Source: Hallerella sp963660435
Lineage (GTDB): Bacteria > Fibrobacterota > Fibrobacteria > Fibrobacterales > Fibrobacteraceae
NCBI GenBank assembly: GCA_963660435.1
Contig: CAVKYI010000004.1
Coordinates: 1-64,000 of the forward strand
Length of the DNA stretch: 64,000 nucleotides
Direction: 5' to 3'
Shown here: in pieces, positions 8,471 to 16,909 of the stretch
Layout of the letters: every line of letters starts with the position of its first letter
Numbering within the stretch: position 1 is the stretch's first letter
Made by a program: the position numbers and the translations under genes
Notes under the pieces: model-generated
Databases searched by the model: none
What the model saw: only the letters and a program-made list of their open reading frames with translations
Told to the model about the DNA's origin: nothing

Positions 8471-10303
8471 ATGGTCAGGAAATCACGGCTTTTTGCTCTT
8501 TGCCCTTCGCTCGCTTTCGCGGGAGCGTTCCTTGCGCTTACCGCCTGCGGATCGGATTCTTCCTCTTCTTCGAAAGGGGAAAGCGTAAACGTCTTCAATT
8601 CGGAAGACGACCTTCCCGAATGCTCGGATTCTCTCGGGCTCGATTCCGCCTATGTCGGAGCGGACAGTTCGCTCTACGTCTGCGCGGACGGCAAGTGGAC
8701 CGCGGCGGATTCCGCAAGCTCGGATTCCTCGGACACGGAAAAGTCTTCTTCATCCAGCACCAAGAATTCCAGCGAATCGAAAGGCGATTCGAGCTCCTCG
8801 GAAAGCGCTTCCAGCTCGTCAACAGGCGCATCCAGTTCCTCGGACGCACCCGGTACGGAAACACTCTACGTGTGCGAAGACCACGTGAACGACATATCGC
8901 TCAAGCTTTACAACGATACGCTAAACTTCAGATACTTGGAACCGGACTATCGTGGTCCCTGGCTTGACGTGGACAAGGCAGAAGAACAGATAGTTTTGAA
9001 CTATTTCTTCGAGGACGCGGCAGACGAGGCATCCAAGTATAAATCCTATTCAAGGGACGAACTCTGCGATGTTTCGGCATCGCTATGCGCGCTCGCTGCC
9101 GTGGATTCTGCCTGGGAGGTCGTTTACGACAGTTCCCTGCGCATCGGTTTTTCCTTCCGCTTGCCAGATACCGAGAAGAACCGCGAACTGGTCCAGTCGT
9201 TCCGCATCGAATATGCGAACGTGGAAGCGTCGGCGTTCGACAATTCGGACTGTGTCGGTGGAGCCGTTTCCTATTGCCGCAATGACCCCATGCGAAACAT
9301 GGACATTTCCTACAAGTATCCGGAAGACACTCTCGTGATCGGTTCGTATGACCTCCGTCTTGATTTCCCGTACGAAGATGTCGTTTCCGCCTACAACGAA
9401 TACTTTTCCCTATTATTCCAAAACATCGAAAAGGCCGCGGAGCAAGGGGACGTCGAAACGCTCGCCTCCCTGATGGGCGTCGAAAAGGATAGCCCCTGGA
9501 TGGATCTATTCAAGGACGGCGTACGCATTAACGTGATTTTTCGCGAATACCCGAGCCGGGCGGAAATCAATCTCGAAATGGCGGTCAAGGGCTACGACAA
9601 GAAGGAACTTGCCGAAGCCATACTGCGCGCGGAATGCAGCTCTTCCGAGGATTTTTGGGCGAAAAGACTGTTTGACTCCAATTTGTTCGTAGATGCGCGC
9701 GACAATCAAACCTACAGGACGGTCCAGATCGGCGAACAGACATGGATGGCGGAGAACCTGAACTACGCCTATACGCTAGGAACGGCAAACCTGGATTCTT
9801 CGAGCTTCTGTTATGACAACGACCCGACAAATTGCGAAACGTACGGTCGCCTTTACACCTGGTCCGCGGCGATGGATTCCGCAGCCGTGTTCAGCGCAGG
9901 CGGCAAGGATTGCGGTTACGGCGTAACGTGTTCCGCAAGCGGAAAGGTTCGTGGCGTGTGTCCCGAGGGCTGGCACCTTCCCGATACGACGGAATGGAAC
10001 GAGCTCGCTTCTTACGTCGCTTCTAAAACCTCTGACGGTGTCGGCTATGCGCTGAAATCCACGACAGGCTGGAATAATGGCAGTGAAAACGGATCGGACG
10101 CTTTCGGCTTTGGACTACTTCCCGCGGGGATGGGCGCCCAGGGTGGGAGCAATTTTGGCGGTGTCTTTGAGAGCACGTATTTCTGGAGTTCCACGGAAAA
10201 AGACACGGAAAGAAGCAACGTCACAACCCTGTATAACGAACTGGATTTTTCGTATGCCTCGAGGAAGCTTTCTGTACTTTCCATCCGCTGTGTCAAGGAC
10301 TAG
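8471..10303 (+). CDS. Lipoprotein with C-terminal Fibrobacter major paralogous (FISUMP) domain
   Basis: A 610-residue exported lipoprotein of unknown function. The signal peptide ends in the lipobox LTAC with the lipidated Cys26. It is followed by poly-serine, a short DLPECSD...YVCADGKW segment common in Fibrobacter lipoproteins, and a second serine-rich linker (about residues 95-125). The middle region, about 130-400, resembles nothing I recognise. From about 411 the protein matches the Fib_succ_major family: TYRTVQIGEQTWMAENLNY, CYDNDPTNCETYGRLYTW, GVCPEGWHLPDTTEWNEL, and a final IRCVKD. That domain is hugely expanded in Fibrobacter and is surface-associated; its role is not established. 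The gene is monocistronic with its own promoter. Confidence 0.88.
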   Translation: MVRKSRLFALCPSLAFAGAFLALTACGSDSSSSSKGESVNVFNSEDDLPECSDSLGLDSAYVGADSSLYVCADGKWTAADSASSDSSDTEKSSSSSTKNSSESKGDSSSSESASSSSTGASSSSDAPGTETLYVCEDHVNDISLKLYNDTLNFRYLEPDYRGPWLDVDKAEEQIVLNYFFEDAADEASKYKSYSRDELCDVSASLCALAAVDSAWEVVYDSSLRIGFSFRLPDTEKNRELVQSFRIEYANVEASAFDNSDCVGGAVSYCRNDPMRNMDISYKYPEDTLVIGSYDLRLDFPYEDVVSAYNEYFSLLFQNIEKAAEQGDVETLASLMGVEKDSPWMDLFKDGVRINVIFREYPSRAEINLEMAVKGYDKKELAEAILRAECSSSEDFWAKRLFDSNLFVDARDNQTYRTVQIGEQTWMAENLNYAYTLGTANLDSSSFCYDNDPTNCETYGRLYTWSAAMDSAAVFSAGGKDCGYGVTCSASGKVRGVCPEGWHLPDTTEWNELASYVASKTSDGVGYALKSTTGWNNGSENGSDAFGFGLLPAGMGAQGGSNFGGVFESTYFWSSTEKDTERSNVTTLYNELDFSYASRKLSVLSIRCVKD

Positions 10304-10309
10304 TCAGAA

Positions 10310-10918
10310 CTTGAAACTGAGCGCTTAGTTTAGAGTGGAGTGTTCGCTAAGCGAGCAGTGAAGGTTTGTACGATAAGCGGTAATCCTGAAGCGGATTACC
10401 GCTTTTCTGTCATCCTGGACCCTGTAAAGGGATAGGATCCGTTTCAAAAGAAACGCTTGGAATGGATTCTACCTGCCCGCAGCAGGCGGGCCTGTCGGCA
10501 GACAGGTCGAGGCTTCGCCTCTCCAGAATGACTGTAGGCGGTAAATGTTCGTTATGTTGAACGACAGTCTCGTTACACCGTCATCCTGGAGCGGAGCGAT
10601 AGGATCCATAAAGATTCAGAATGGATTCTATCGGCTCTTTCAGAGCCTCCAGAATGACGATAAACCGAAACCTCTAAAACAAGCGTGGCTGTTTCTATCG
10701 CTCCGCTCCAGAATGACAGGGTGGATGCAAGGAAGGGGATTATCAGAGCTTAGAACTGAGAACTTAGGTGAGAGTGAAGGGTGAAGAGTGGAGAGTGGAG
10801 AGAGAATGTCATCCTGGAGGGAGCTTGCGACCGATAGGATCCATAATCAGAGTTTAGAACCTGGTAGAGTGGAGATAGCAGATCGCTTCGCGACTCTAAG
10901 CTCTCTCGCCTAAGTTCT
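10310..10918. repeat. Large interspersed repeat mosaic between convergent genes
   Basis: About 600 bases of repeats lie between the convergent FISUMP lipoprotein gene and queH. They include palindromic GTCATCCTGGA...GATAGGATCC units, the GC-rich double hairpin at 10472-10506, and the GTTCGTTATGTTGAACGACAGTCTCGTTAC module at about 10547-10578. A block from about 10720 to 10900 is nearly the reverse complement of 26412-26580. The repeat runs into the 3' end of queH: the last codons and stop of that gene are made of the CAGAACTTAG...GAGAGCTTAGAG module. A short open frame at 10545-10784 is only repeat sequence. Confidence 0.88.
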
Positions 10919-11522
10919 GGCTATAGACGCAGCCGCAAAAATTCTGCCTGTAAAGTCCGTATTCGCGAGAAAGCTCGGTAGAACGCAAAAAGCCGCCCTT
11001 GCGCTTGAAGTTCGACGGCAAGTGCCTGACCCCGTATCTTTCGCCCATCGCTTCACCGATCTCGTTGAGAAGCTTCGCATCCTTCATCGGGCTTATCGAA
11101 AGTGTCGTCGTGAAATAGTCACAGCCGAGTTCCCTCGCCGTTTTCGCCGCCTCGTCCAGACGAAGTTCGAAACATTTCCGGCAACGCGCGCCGCCTTCCC
11201 TTTCCCGTTCAAGCCCCTTGACAGCCTCGTAAAAGCGCTTCGGTTCGTAGGCTCCCTCGATAAAGCTCACCGGATGCCTTGTCGGGAATTCCGCGACAAA
11301 GCGCTGGAGTTCAGCAACGCGATGCGCATACTCTTCTTGCGGAAAGATGTTCGGGTTGTAGTAGAACGTCGTAATCCGAAAATAGTTCGAAAGATATTCC
11401 AGGACATAGCTTGAACACGGCGCGCAGCAACAGTGGAGCAGAAGGGTCGGCACGTCACCGCTTTTTTCCAACCGGCGGATGATGTCGTCAAGTAGCCGCT
11501 GGTAATTGACCGTTTGAGTCAT
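10896..11522 (-). CDS. queH: Epoxyqueuosine reductase QueH
   Basis: It catalyses the last step of queuosine synthesis, reducing epoxyqueuosine in tRNA. The 208-residue protein has the QueH (DUF208) cysteine sets that hold an iron-sulfur cluster and metal: LLHCCCAPC at residues 28-36, CRKC at 114-117 and CGC at 196-198. The TTLSISPMKD motif lies near 140. It begins with an ATG that overlaps the upstream stop by one base (TGATG), so it is co-transcribed with the PorV-like gene, with no obvious functional link. The last residues (NLGERA) and stop are encoded inside an intergenic repeat, suggesting that repeat insertion replaced the original C-terminus after the CGC motif. Confidence 0.93.
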   Translation of the reverse strand: MTQTVNYQRLLDDIIRRLEKSGDVPTLLLHCCCAPCSSYVLEYLSNYFRITTFYYNPNIFPQEEYAHRVAELQRFVAEFPTRHPVSFIEGAYEPKRFYEAVKGLEREREGGARCRKCFELRLDEAAKTARELGCDYFTTTLSISPMKDAKLLNEIGEAMGERYGVRHLPSNFKRKGGFLRSTELSREYGLYRQNFCGCVYSQNLGERA

Positions 11523-13696
11523 CAGAACTTGAAAATCATCCCAAAGCGCATCTGCCCGTCGCGGACACCGTCATTGTCGCCGACATCCTTGATCGTCGCG
11601 ATGTCGAATTCGAGAACATCGGAAAGCATGACGCCTAGGCCCAGATCGACTTCGTTGCGCTTTCCGGTCTTGTCGTAGAGGTAACCGGCCCGAACGGCGA
11701 CCGTATTGGAATAGGTGTATTCCGCGCCGACGTTGAAGATTCCCTGCAAAAGCGAATTCTTGAAGCGCTTTGCGCCATGTCCGCCAAGCTCCGGGTGGAC
11801 AAGGCTCTTCCACATCGCCGTGTAGAACGGTTCCGGATCGCCCTTGTCGTCGTCATAGACGACTGTCCGGTTATAGTCTCCGGCAATGATCAGGCGATGA
11901 TCGAGCGTGTTCAGGATTTCATAGGAAAGTCCAAGCCTCCATGTCAAGGGAATCGGATCCTGGTCGGACTTGTCCGTATAATAGACGCTCGGACCGATGT
12001 TCGCAAGAACAATCGCCGCACTCAGATCGCGAATCAGAAAGTCCTTGCGGAGAAGTCCCACGTCAAACGCGTAGCTGAAAGTCGTCGCGTCCTCGCCGCC
12101 AGTCGAAGCCCCGGAACTCAGGTCCGAATAGAAGAACTTGACCGTCAAGCCGATGGAAGTCTTTGGCGCGAGCTTTGTGCCGTAACTTATCGCGCCGACA
12201 ACTTCCGAGCTGTTCGAATTCGTCGAACTTTCGGCATCCGTCGAAACGACCGTCTCTCCGAACGAGACAAAGTTCACGGAAACGCCCAGCGTTCCCCACT
12301 CCGCAAGAGGAATCGTCATACCGGCAAAGAGATGATACAGGTCCGGGATGTTCAAGACGGGAAGAAGCTTTTCGTAAAAGAACGTCAGCTGGAAATCCGC
12401 GTCCTTGTAGCGTTCGATTCCCGCACCCGTGCTGAACCAGACATCGTTCGCCTGGGGGAGCACCGCCCAAACCCGATTTGACGACAGTCCGTTTCCCGAA
12501 TGAAAATGTTCCCACTCGTCTTCCGCCTGCCGGTTTCCGCGTTCTTCGGGTCTGCGTTCAAGTTCCGCCTTTTTCCCGGACGATGTCGCATAGTCGGGCA
12601 AATGCCTCCAGACGCCCTTGTCCGTCGCTATCCAGACGGCCCCGTCACGAGCGACCGCCAAGTCGTGCACGGTATTGCTTTCGAACTTGACCTGTTCCCA
12701 CTTGCGCAGGTTGAAATGCGAAAGCCCTCCCCGGTGGGCCGCCCAGACATGCCCTGCGGAATCGACGACCAGGGATGTCGCCTGCAAGTCCATGAGACCG
12801 TCCTCTTCGTTGAACAGACTCCAGCGGTCCTTCGTTCCCGAACCTTTTTTCGGGACAAGCCTTGCAATGCCCGCACCGTCTGCCGCGACGTAGAGTTCAC
12901 CGCGGAATTCGGACCAGGCGAGAGCCGTTATCCGTTGGCTGGGAAGGACCTTTCCCTTTCGTTCCACGACGCCGTTCCGGTAAGAGAAAAGACCGTCGTC
13001 CGTTCCAATCCAGAGCGTCGCCCCCTGGCTCGCCAGGGCGGCAATTCGAGGCGTTCCGAGTTCCGCTTCGTAATTTTTCCAGGTCTTTCCGTCAAAGCGG
13101 TAAAGCCCGTGCGGCGTCCCGACCCAGAGTTTTTCGGTGCGCGCCTCGTACAAAAGCGCCGTGACCGTATCGCCCACGACCAGGTTCCACGGAATTCTGA
13201 CATCGCGTATGTAGGATTCATCGACATCGTTCTGGACATCGTTATACTTCTTGACCTTGCGCGTATATTCGTCGAGTCCCGATTCCGTACCGGCGAAAAT
13301 GCGGACGACATCCCGAATCTTTTCCTGCCCTTCGAGCGTTACGACATGGTAATCCGTCCAATGTTCCCCATCGTAATGCATGATGCCGCTATTGGTTCCC
13401 GCCCAGATTTCGCTCTTTTCGAAAAATCCGGAACGATTCTTCGCCGCGAGCTTCGTAAAAGCGGGAAGCGCATCCGACTTTTGCGAAAGGGAAAGTTCCC
13501 ATTCGTTCGCAAGCGGTCCAAAGGCAAGTCCTGCCGGGTTGTAGTAAAGCGCCGAAGCGTCATCCGCGATGGCGACACCCGTTTCGCCCATGCCGAGCTG
13601 TCTCGCTCCGACCGGCATTTCCAGAGTGATAATCGCGGAATTGGCCGCAAACGCAGCCGCAGAACAAAGGGAAAGAAGGAATAGAGTCTTACGCAA
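11522..13696 (-). CDS. PorV-like outer-membrane barrel with inserted beta-propeller
   Basis: The 724-residue protein starts at a TTG (13696) with GGAG five bases upstream, giving a clean signal peptide that ends AAAFA; an in-frame ATG at 13729 lacks this. Residues about 20-60 match the PorV/UPF0164 opening (PVGARQLGMGETGVAIADDASALYYNPAGL). Instead of continuing, about residues 80-430 form a beta-propeller with repeated blades such as LWIGTDDGLFSY, VWIATDKGVWRH and VWFSTGAGIERY. The barrel then resumes near 440 (DLYHLFAG...LGVSVNFVSFGE) to the terminal FGMIFKF. PorV proteins shuttle type IX cargo to the cell-surface sortase; whether this variant does so is inference. It is co-transcribed with a membrane-anchored unknown upstream and queH downstream. 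Confidence 0.8.
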   Translation of the reverse strand: MRKTLFLLSLCSAAAFAANSAIITLEMPVGARQLGMGETGVAIADDASALYYNPAGLAFGPLANEWELSLSQKSDALPAFTKLAAKNRSGFFEKSEIWAGTNSGIMHYDGEHWTDYHVVTLEGQEKIRDVVRIFAGTESGLDEYTRKVKKYNDVQNDVDESYIRDVRIPWNLVVGDTVTALLYEARTEKLWVGTPHGLYRFDGKTWKNYEAELGTPRIAALASQGATLWIGTDDGLFSYRNGVVERKGKVLPSQRITALAWSEFRGELYVAADGAGIARLVPKKGSGTKDRWSLFNEEDGLMDLQATSLVVDSAGHVWAAHRGGLSHFNLRKWEQVKFESNTVHDLAVARDGAVWIATDKGVWRHLPDYATSSGKKAELERRPEERGNRQAEDEWEHFHSGNGLSSNRVWAVLPQANDVWFSTGAGIERYKDADFQLTFFYEKLLPVLNIPDLYHLFAGMTIPLAEWGTLGVSVNFVSFGETVVSTDAESSTNSNSSEVVGAISYGTKLAPKTSIGLTVKFFYSDLSSGASTGGEDATTFSYAFDVGLLRKDFLIRDLSAAIVLANIGPSVYYTDKSDQDPIPLTWRLGLSYEILNTLDHRLIIAGDYNRTVVYDDDKGDPEPFYTAMWKSLVHPELGGHGAKRFKNSLLQGIFNVGAEYTYSNTVAVRAGYLYDKTGKRNEVDLGLGVMLSDVLEFDIATIKDVGDNDGVRDGQMRFGMIFKF

Positions 13697-14261
13697 TGTG
13701 TCTCCAGTCGGGAACGCGATACGCCCCATTTTCCGGAATGAGAGCCTTCCAGCCGGCCTTCCCCGGATTTTCCCAGGGAAGCTTCGGGACGAGATGACAG
13801 TCGCAGCCTAGAACGTAGGGCGGAAGAATTTCCGCATGGTTCCGAATCTGCTCGCGGGTGATATAGTTGTCATCGCCGATAAAACTACAAAACGGGCGGC
13901 TCTTTGGACCAATCACGACCCGATAGGTCACGGTCCCGTTCCTGTCGCCCTCGTCTATCACCTTCACCACTTCGTCGATGCTTTTTTTCCAGGCTTCGAC
14001 TAGACGCCCCTGTTCCTCGGCATCGGCACCCGTCGTCGAGAGCCACTCGGCGATTTCCGAAAGGGAAGGCTTGACCTTGTCGATGGATTCTCGGGCAGGA
14101 CGAACGACAACCGCATACTGTCCGGACACGTCGATGACCGGAGCATTCGATTCCTTTTCTTTCTCATCCGAATTGTGAATGACCACGTAAGCTCCAAGAC
14201 CGGCAAGCACCAGCGAGAGCAGAACGATGGCCACCAGAATGAAAATGACTGTCAAATCCAT
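13689..14261 (-). CDS. Membrane-anchored protein of unknown function
   Basis: I do not recognise this 190-residue protein. It has one N-terminal transmembrane segment (about residues 4-26) followed by a charged, soluble region. Conserved-looking features are SRPFCSFIGDDNYITREQIRN near residue 125 and a CDCH cysteine pair near 155. A good ribosome site (AGGTG) sits eight bases before the ATG. It is the first gene of an operon with the PorV-like propeller protein, whose TTG start lies inside the end of this gene (8-base overlap). That placement suggests an accessory role at the envelope, but nothing in the sequence proves it. Confidence 0.72.
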   Translation of the reverse strand: MDLTVIFILVAIVLLSLVLAGLGAYVVIHNSDEKEKESNAPVIDVSGQYAVVVRPARESIDKVKPSLSEIAEWLSTTGADAEEQGRLVEAWKKSIDEVVKVIDEGDRNGTVTYRVVIGPKSRPFCSFIGDDNYITREQIRNHAEILPPYVLGCDCHLVPKLPWENPGKAGWKALIPENGAYRVPDWRHIA

Positions 14262-14324
14262 GTTATTTCACCTGTCTGTGTCCAAAAAAACTAGCATTTT
14301 CTAATTTGCTCCGCAGGAGTCCCC

Positions 14325-15479
14325 ATGTCCAAGAACAGACTTTTCTCTCTCCTTTTCCTGTTGCCCGCCTGCCTCTGGGCCATTCCTTACGAGGTCACGA
14401 CCGTCAAGGACGGTTCGGGCGAACCCATCCAGAACGGGCAGCTTATCCGCGTACACTACAAGAGCTTTCTCGCCGATTCCGCGATGACGATGTTCGACAA
14501 TTCCTACGACCGCGGCGAACCGCTCGAATTCTCGCTCGGAGCGGGACAGGTCATCCAGGGCTGGGAACGCGGTCTTCTGGGCATGAAAGTCGGGGAAATC
14601 CGAAAGCTCTCCATTCCCTACCAGCTCGCTTATGGCGACCGCGAAATCGGGCCGATTCCCGCTCGATCGGATCTCTACTTCGAAGTGGAACTGGTATCCG
14701 CCGATCCGCCGTTAAAGCCCGACGACTTCGCCGACTCCAAAAAGGCCGACTGGAAAAAGCTCGAAAACGGCGTTTTCTACTGGGACGAAAAGACGGGAAC
14801 GGGAACGCCCGCGGCCCAGGGGACCCGCGTGCAGGTGCACTACACGGGATGGCTCGCATCCGGTCGAAAGTTTTCGAGCTCCAAGGACTACGGAAAGCCT
14901 TTAACGACAGTCCTCGGCGGCGGAAGACTCATCGCCGGATGGGAAATCGGCCTCGACGGCATCGCTCCCGGCGCGGTACGCTGGCTAAGGATCAGCCCGG
15001 CAATGGGATACGGAGCCAAGTCCTACAGCGTGATTCCGCCGAACTCCACGCTCGTTTTCCGCGTCGAAATGGAGAGTGTCGAAATAGACAACGCCCTCGC
15101 CGAAACGATGGACTTTTTCCCGGACATCGAAAAGCTCGACCTGAAGGATGGTCCGGAAGGTCTCCGCTACGCGATAATCCACGAAGGGGAGGGTGAAGCC
15201 GCCAGATCCGGACAGAATGTCCGCGTCCACTACACCGGATTCCTTTCGGACGGGAAAAAGTTCGACAGCTCGCGCGACCGCGGACAGATCTTCAACTTTC
15301 CGCTGGGCAAGGGAAACGTCATCCGCGGCTGGGACCTAGGCGTCGAAGGGATGCTTCCCGGCGAAAAGCGCGTGCTCGTCATTCCGCCCGAACTCGGCTA
15401 CGGCAACCGCGGCGGCGGACCAATTCCCGGAAACGCGACGCTCGTCTTTGTCGTCGAATATCTAGGCGCGCAGGAATAA
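14325..15479 (+). CDS. Secreted peptidyl-prolyl isomerase with three FKBP domains
   Basis: The 384-residue protein has an N-terminal signal sequence (LLFLLPACLWA; LPAC is a poor lipobox, so periplasmic release is as likely as lipidation). Three consecutive FKBP domains follow, at about residues 20-125, 140-250 and 270-382. Each shows the fold pattern VHYxxxLxxxxxF(D/S)(N/S)S and GWExGLxGM or a close variant; the third (VHYTGFLSDGKKFDSS...GYGNRGGGPIPGNATL) is the most canonical and probably the active one. The role is folding of envelope or secreted proteins. An AGGAG site five bases before the ATG supports the start. It is a single-gene unit ending at a bidirectional terminator. Confidence 0.92.
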   Translation: MSKNRLFSLLFLLPACLWAIPYEVTTVKDGSGEPIQNGQLIRVHYKSFLADSAMTMFDNSYDRGEPLEFSLGAGQVIQGWERGLLGMKVGEIRKLSIPYQLAYGDREIGPIPARSDLYFEVELVSADPPLKPDDFADSKKADWKKLENGVFYWDEKTGTGTPAAQGTRVQVHYTGWLASGRKFSSSKDYGKPLTTVLGGGRLIAGWEIGLDGIAPGAVRWLRISPAMGYGAKSYSVIPPNSTLVFRVEMESVEIDNALAETMDFFPDIEKLDLKDGPEGLRYAIIHEGEGEAARSGQNVRVHYTGFLSDGKKFDSSRDRGQIFNFPLGKGNVIRGWDLGVEGMLPGEKRVLVIPPELGYGNRGGGPIPGNATLVFVVEYLGAQE

Positions 15480-15483
15480 TGTC

Positions 15484-15516
15484 ACAAAAAGGCCCCGCAA
15501 GAGCGGAGCCTTTCTT
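15484..15516. terminator. Bidirectional intrinsic terminator
   Basis: AAAGGCCCCGC (15488-15498) and GCGGAGCCTTT (15503-15513) form a stem with one mismatch around the loop AAGA. It is flanked by A5 on the left and TTTCTT on the right, so it can end both the FKBP gene (plus) and manC (minus). Confidence 0.85.
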
Positions 15517-15532
15517 CGAAAAATATCGGCAA

Positions 15533-16909
15533 TCACGAGCGCCTGTAGTCGTCCTGCAGACGGATGATGTCGTCTTCGCCCGTGTATTCCCCGACCTGGA
15601 CTTCGACGATGACAAGCGGCAGGTTTCCTTCGTTCTGCAGCCGGTGAACCTCGCCTATCTGGATGTAAGTCGATTCGTTCGGTCGCACGTAGAAGACCTT
15701 TTCCCCGACCGTGCATGTCGCCGTTCCGCTGACAACGACCCAATGCTCCGAACGGTGCAAATGCTTTTGCAGGCTGAGACGCTTTCCCGGCTTCACCACG
15801 ATCCGCTTGATCTTGTAGCGTTCCGTATCTTCCAGCACGGAATAGGTTCCCCAAGGGCGGCTCACGGTCTGCGGGACGTCCGGCAAGGGCGAACGTTTTT
15901 CCTTGAGCTTTTCCACGACGGATTTCACCTTCTGGCTGCTCGACAGCGGAGCGACCAGAAGCGCATCGGGAGTATCTACGACAAGCATCTTGTCGAGATC
16001 GATCGTCGCGACCAGGCGCTGGTTCCCGATGACCATGGAATTGGTGGTCCCGACAGCAACGTGCCTTGAATTGAAATTGTTCCCCGATTCATCGTGCGGA
16101 TATTCATCGTAAAGCGCATCGAAAGACCCGAGGTCCGACCAGCCGATATCCGACGGGACGACCTTTACCCGGTTCGACTTTTCCATTACCGCGTAGTCGA
16201 TCGAATTTGCGGGAATCGCCATCATGTCGTCGTGCTTTACGCGGAGCAGCACGCTTTCCCTTGTCGCCCCCGCCAAGGCGGTCTGGCAAGCCCTGTACAT
16301 TTCCGGTGCGTATTTTTCGAGTTCCGAGAGAAAAGTCGAAACCTTGAAACAGAAAATTCCGCTGTTCCAGTAAAAGTTTCCGCTTTCGAGATACTTCTTC
16401 GCCGTTTCGAAATTTGGCTTTTCGACGAACCGCTTGACATTTTCGCCGTCCGCTTCGATGTAACCGTAACCCGTTTCGGGGCTTGTCGGCGTAATCCCGA
16501 ACGTTACGAGGTTCCCGCTTTGCGCCAAGGATTCCGCCTTTTTCAGGCACTTCAGATAGGCGTCCCTGTTTCTGATGACATGATCCGACGGAGAAACGAG
16601 AACGACCGTTTCCGGGTCGAGAGTAAGGCATGCGAGAGCGATTGCCGGAGCGGTATTCCTGCCGACGGGTTCGAGCATAAAGCGCGCGCTTCCCTTTTGC
16701 GAAATTTCCGAAAGCTGGTCTTTCGCCAAGAAATACTGTTCCGCGTTGCTGATGATGTACTGGGACTCGCATACGACAGAATTTGTCAATACCGTTCCCT
16801 GGAAAAGAGAACTTCCGTTAAAGAGCTTGGCGAACTGCTTCGGCATGAGTGTACGGCTCACCGGCCAAAGGCGCGTTCCGCACCCGCCACAAAGGATTAG
16901 GTTTATCAT
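15533..16909 (-). CDS. manC: Mannose-1-phosphate guanylyltransferase / mannose-6-phosphate isomerase
   Basis: It makes GDP-mannose for surface polysaccharides. The 458 residues carry the nucleotidyltransferase domain first: CGGCGTRLWPVSR near residue 8, where the usual GGSGTRLWP has Cys for Ser, then VSPSDHV and RFVEKP. A cupin isomerase domain starts near 345 (SRPWGTYSVLED), with the metal-site block LQKHLHRSEHWVVVSGTA and the NESTYIQIGEVHRLQNEG segment. Length and order match bifunctional ManC/CpsB. It overlaps the Wzc-like gene by four bases (ATGA). It is the last gene of the nucleotide-sugar and export operon and ends at the terminator at 15484-15516. Confidence 0.95.
   Translation of the reverse strand: MINLILCGGCGTRLWPVSRTLMPKQFAKLFNGSSLFQGTVLTNSVVCESQYIISNAEQYFLAKDQLSEISQKGSARFMLEPVGRNTAPAIALACLTLDPETVVLVSPSDHVIRNRDAYLKCLKKAESLAQSGNLVTFGITPTSPETGYGYIEADGENVKRFVEKPNFETAKKYLESGNFYWNSGIFCFKVSTFLSELEKYAPEMYRACQTALAGATRESVLLRVKHDDMMAIPANSIDYAVMEKSNRVKVVPSDIGWSDLGSFDALYDEYPHDESGNNFNSRHVAVGTTNSMVIGNQRLVATIDLDKMLVVDTPDALLVAPLSSSQKVKSVVEKLKEKRSPLPDVPQTVSRPWGTYSVLEDTERYKIKRIVVKPGKRLSLQKHLHRSEHWVVVSGTATCTVGEKVFYVRPNESTYIQIGEVHRLQNEGNLPLVIVEVQVGEYTGEDDIIRLQDDYRRS

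Noticed and set aside
12500..13684. 394-codon plus-strand open frame
   Set aside because: It mirrors the PorV-like gene on the opposite strand; the minus-strand product has clear family motifs, this one does not.
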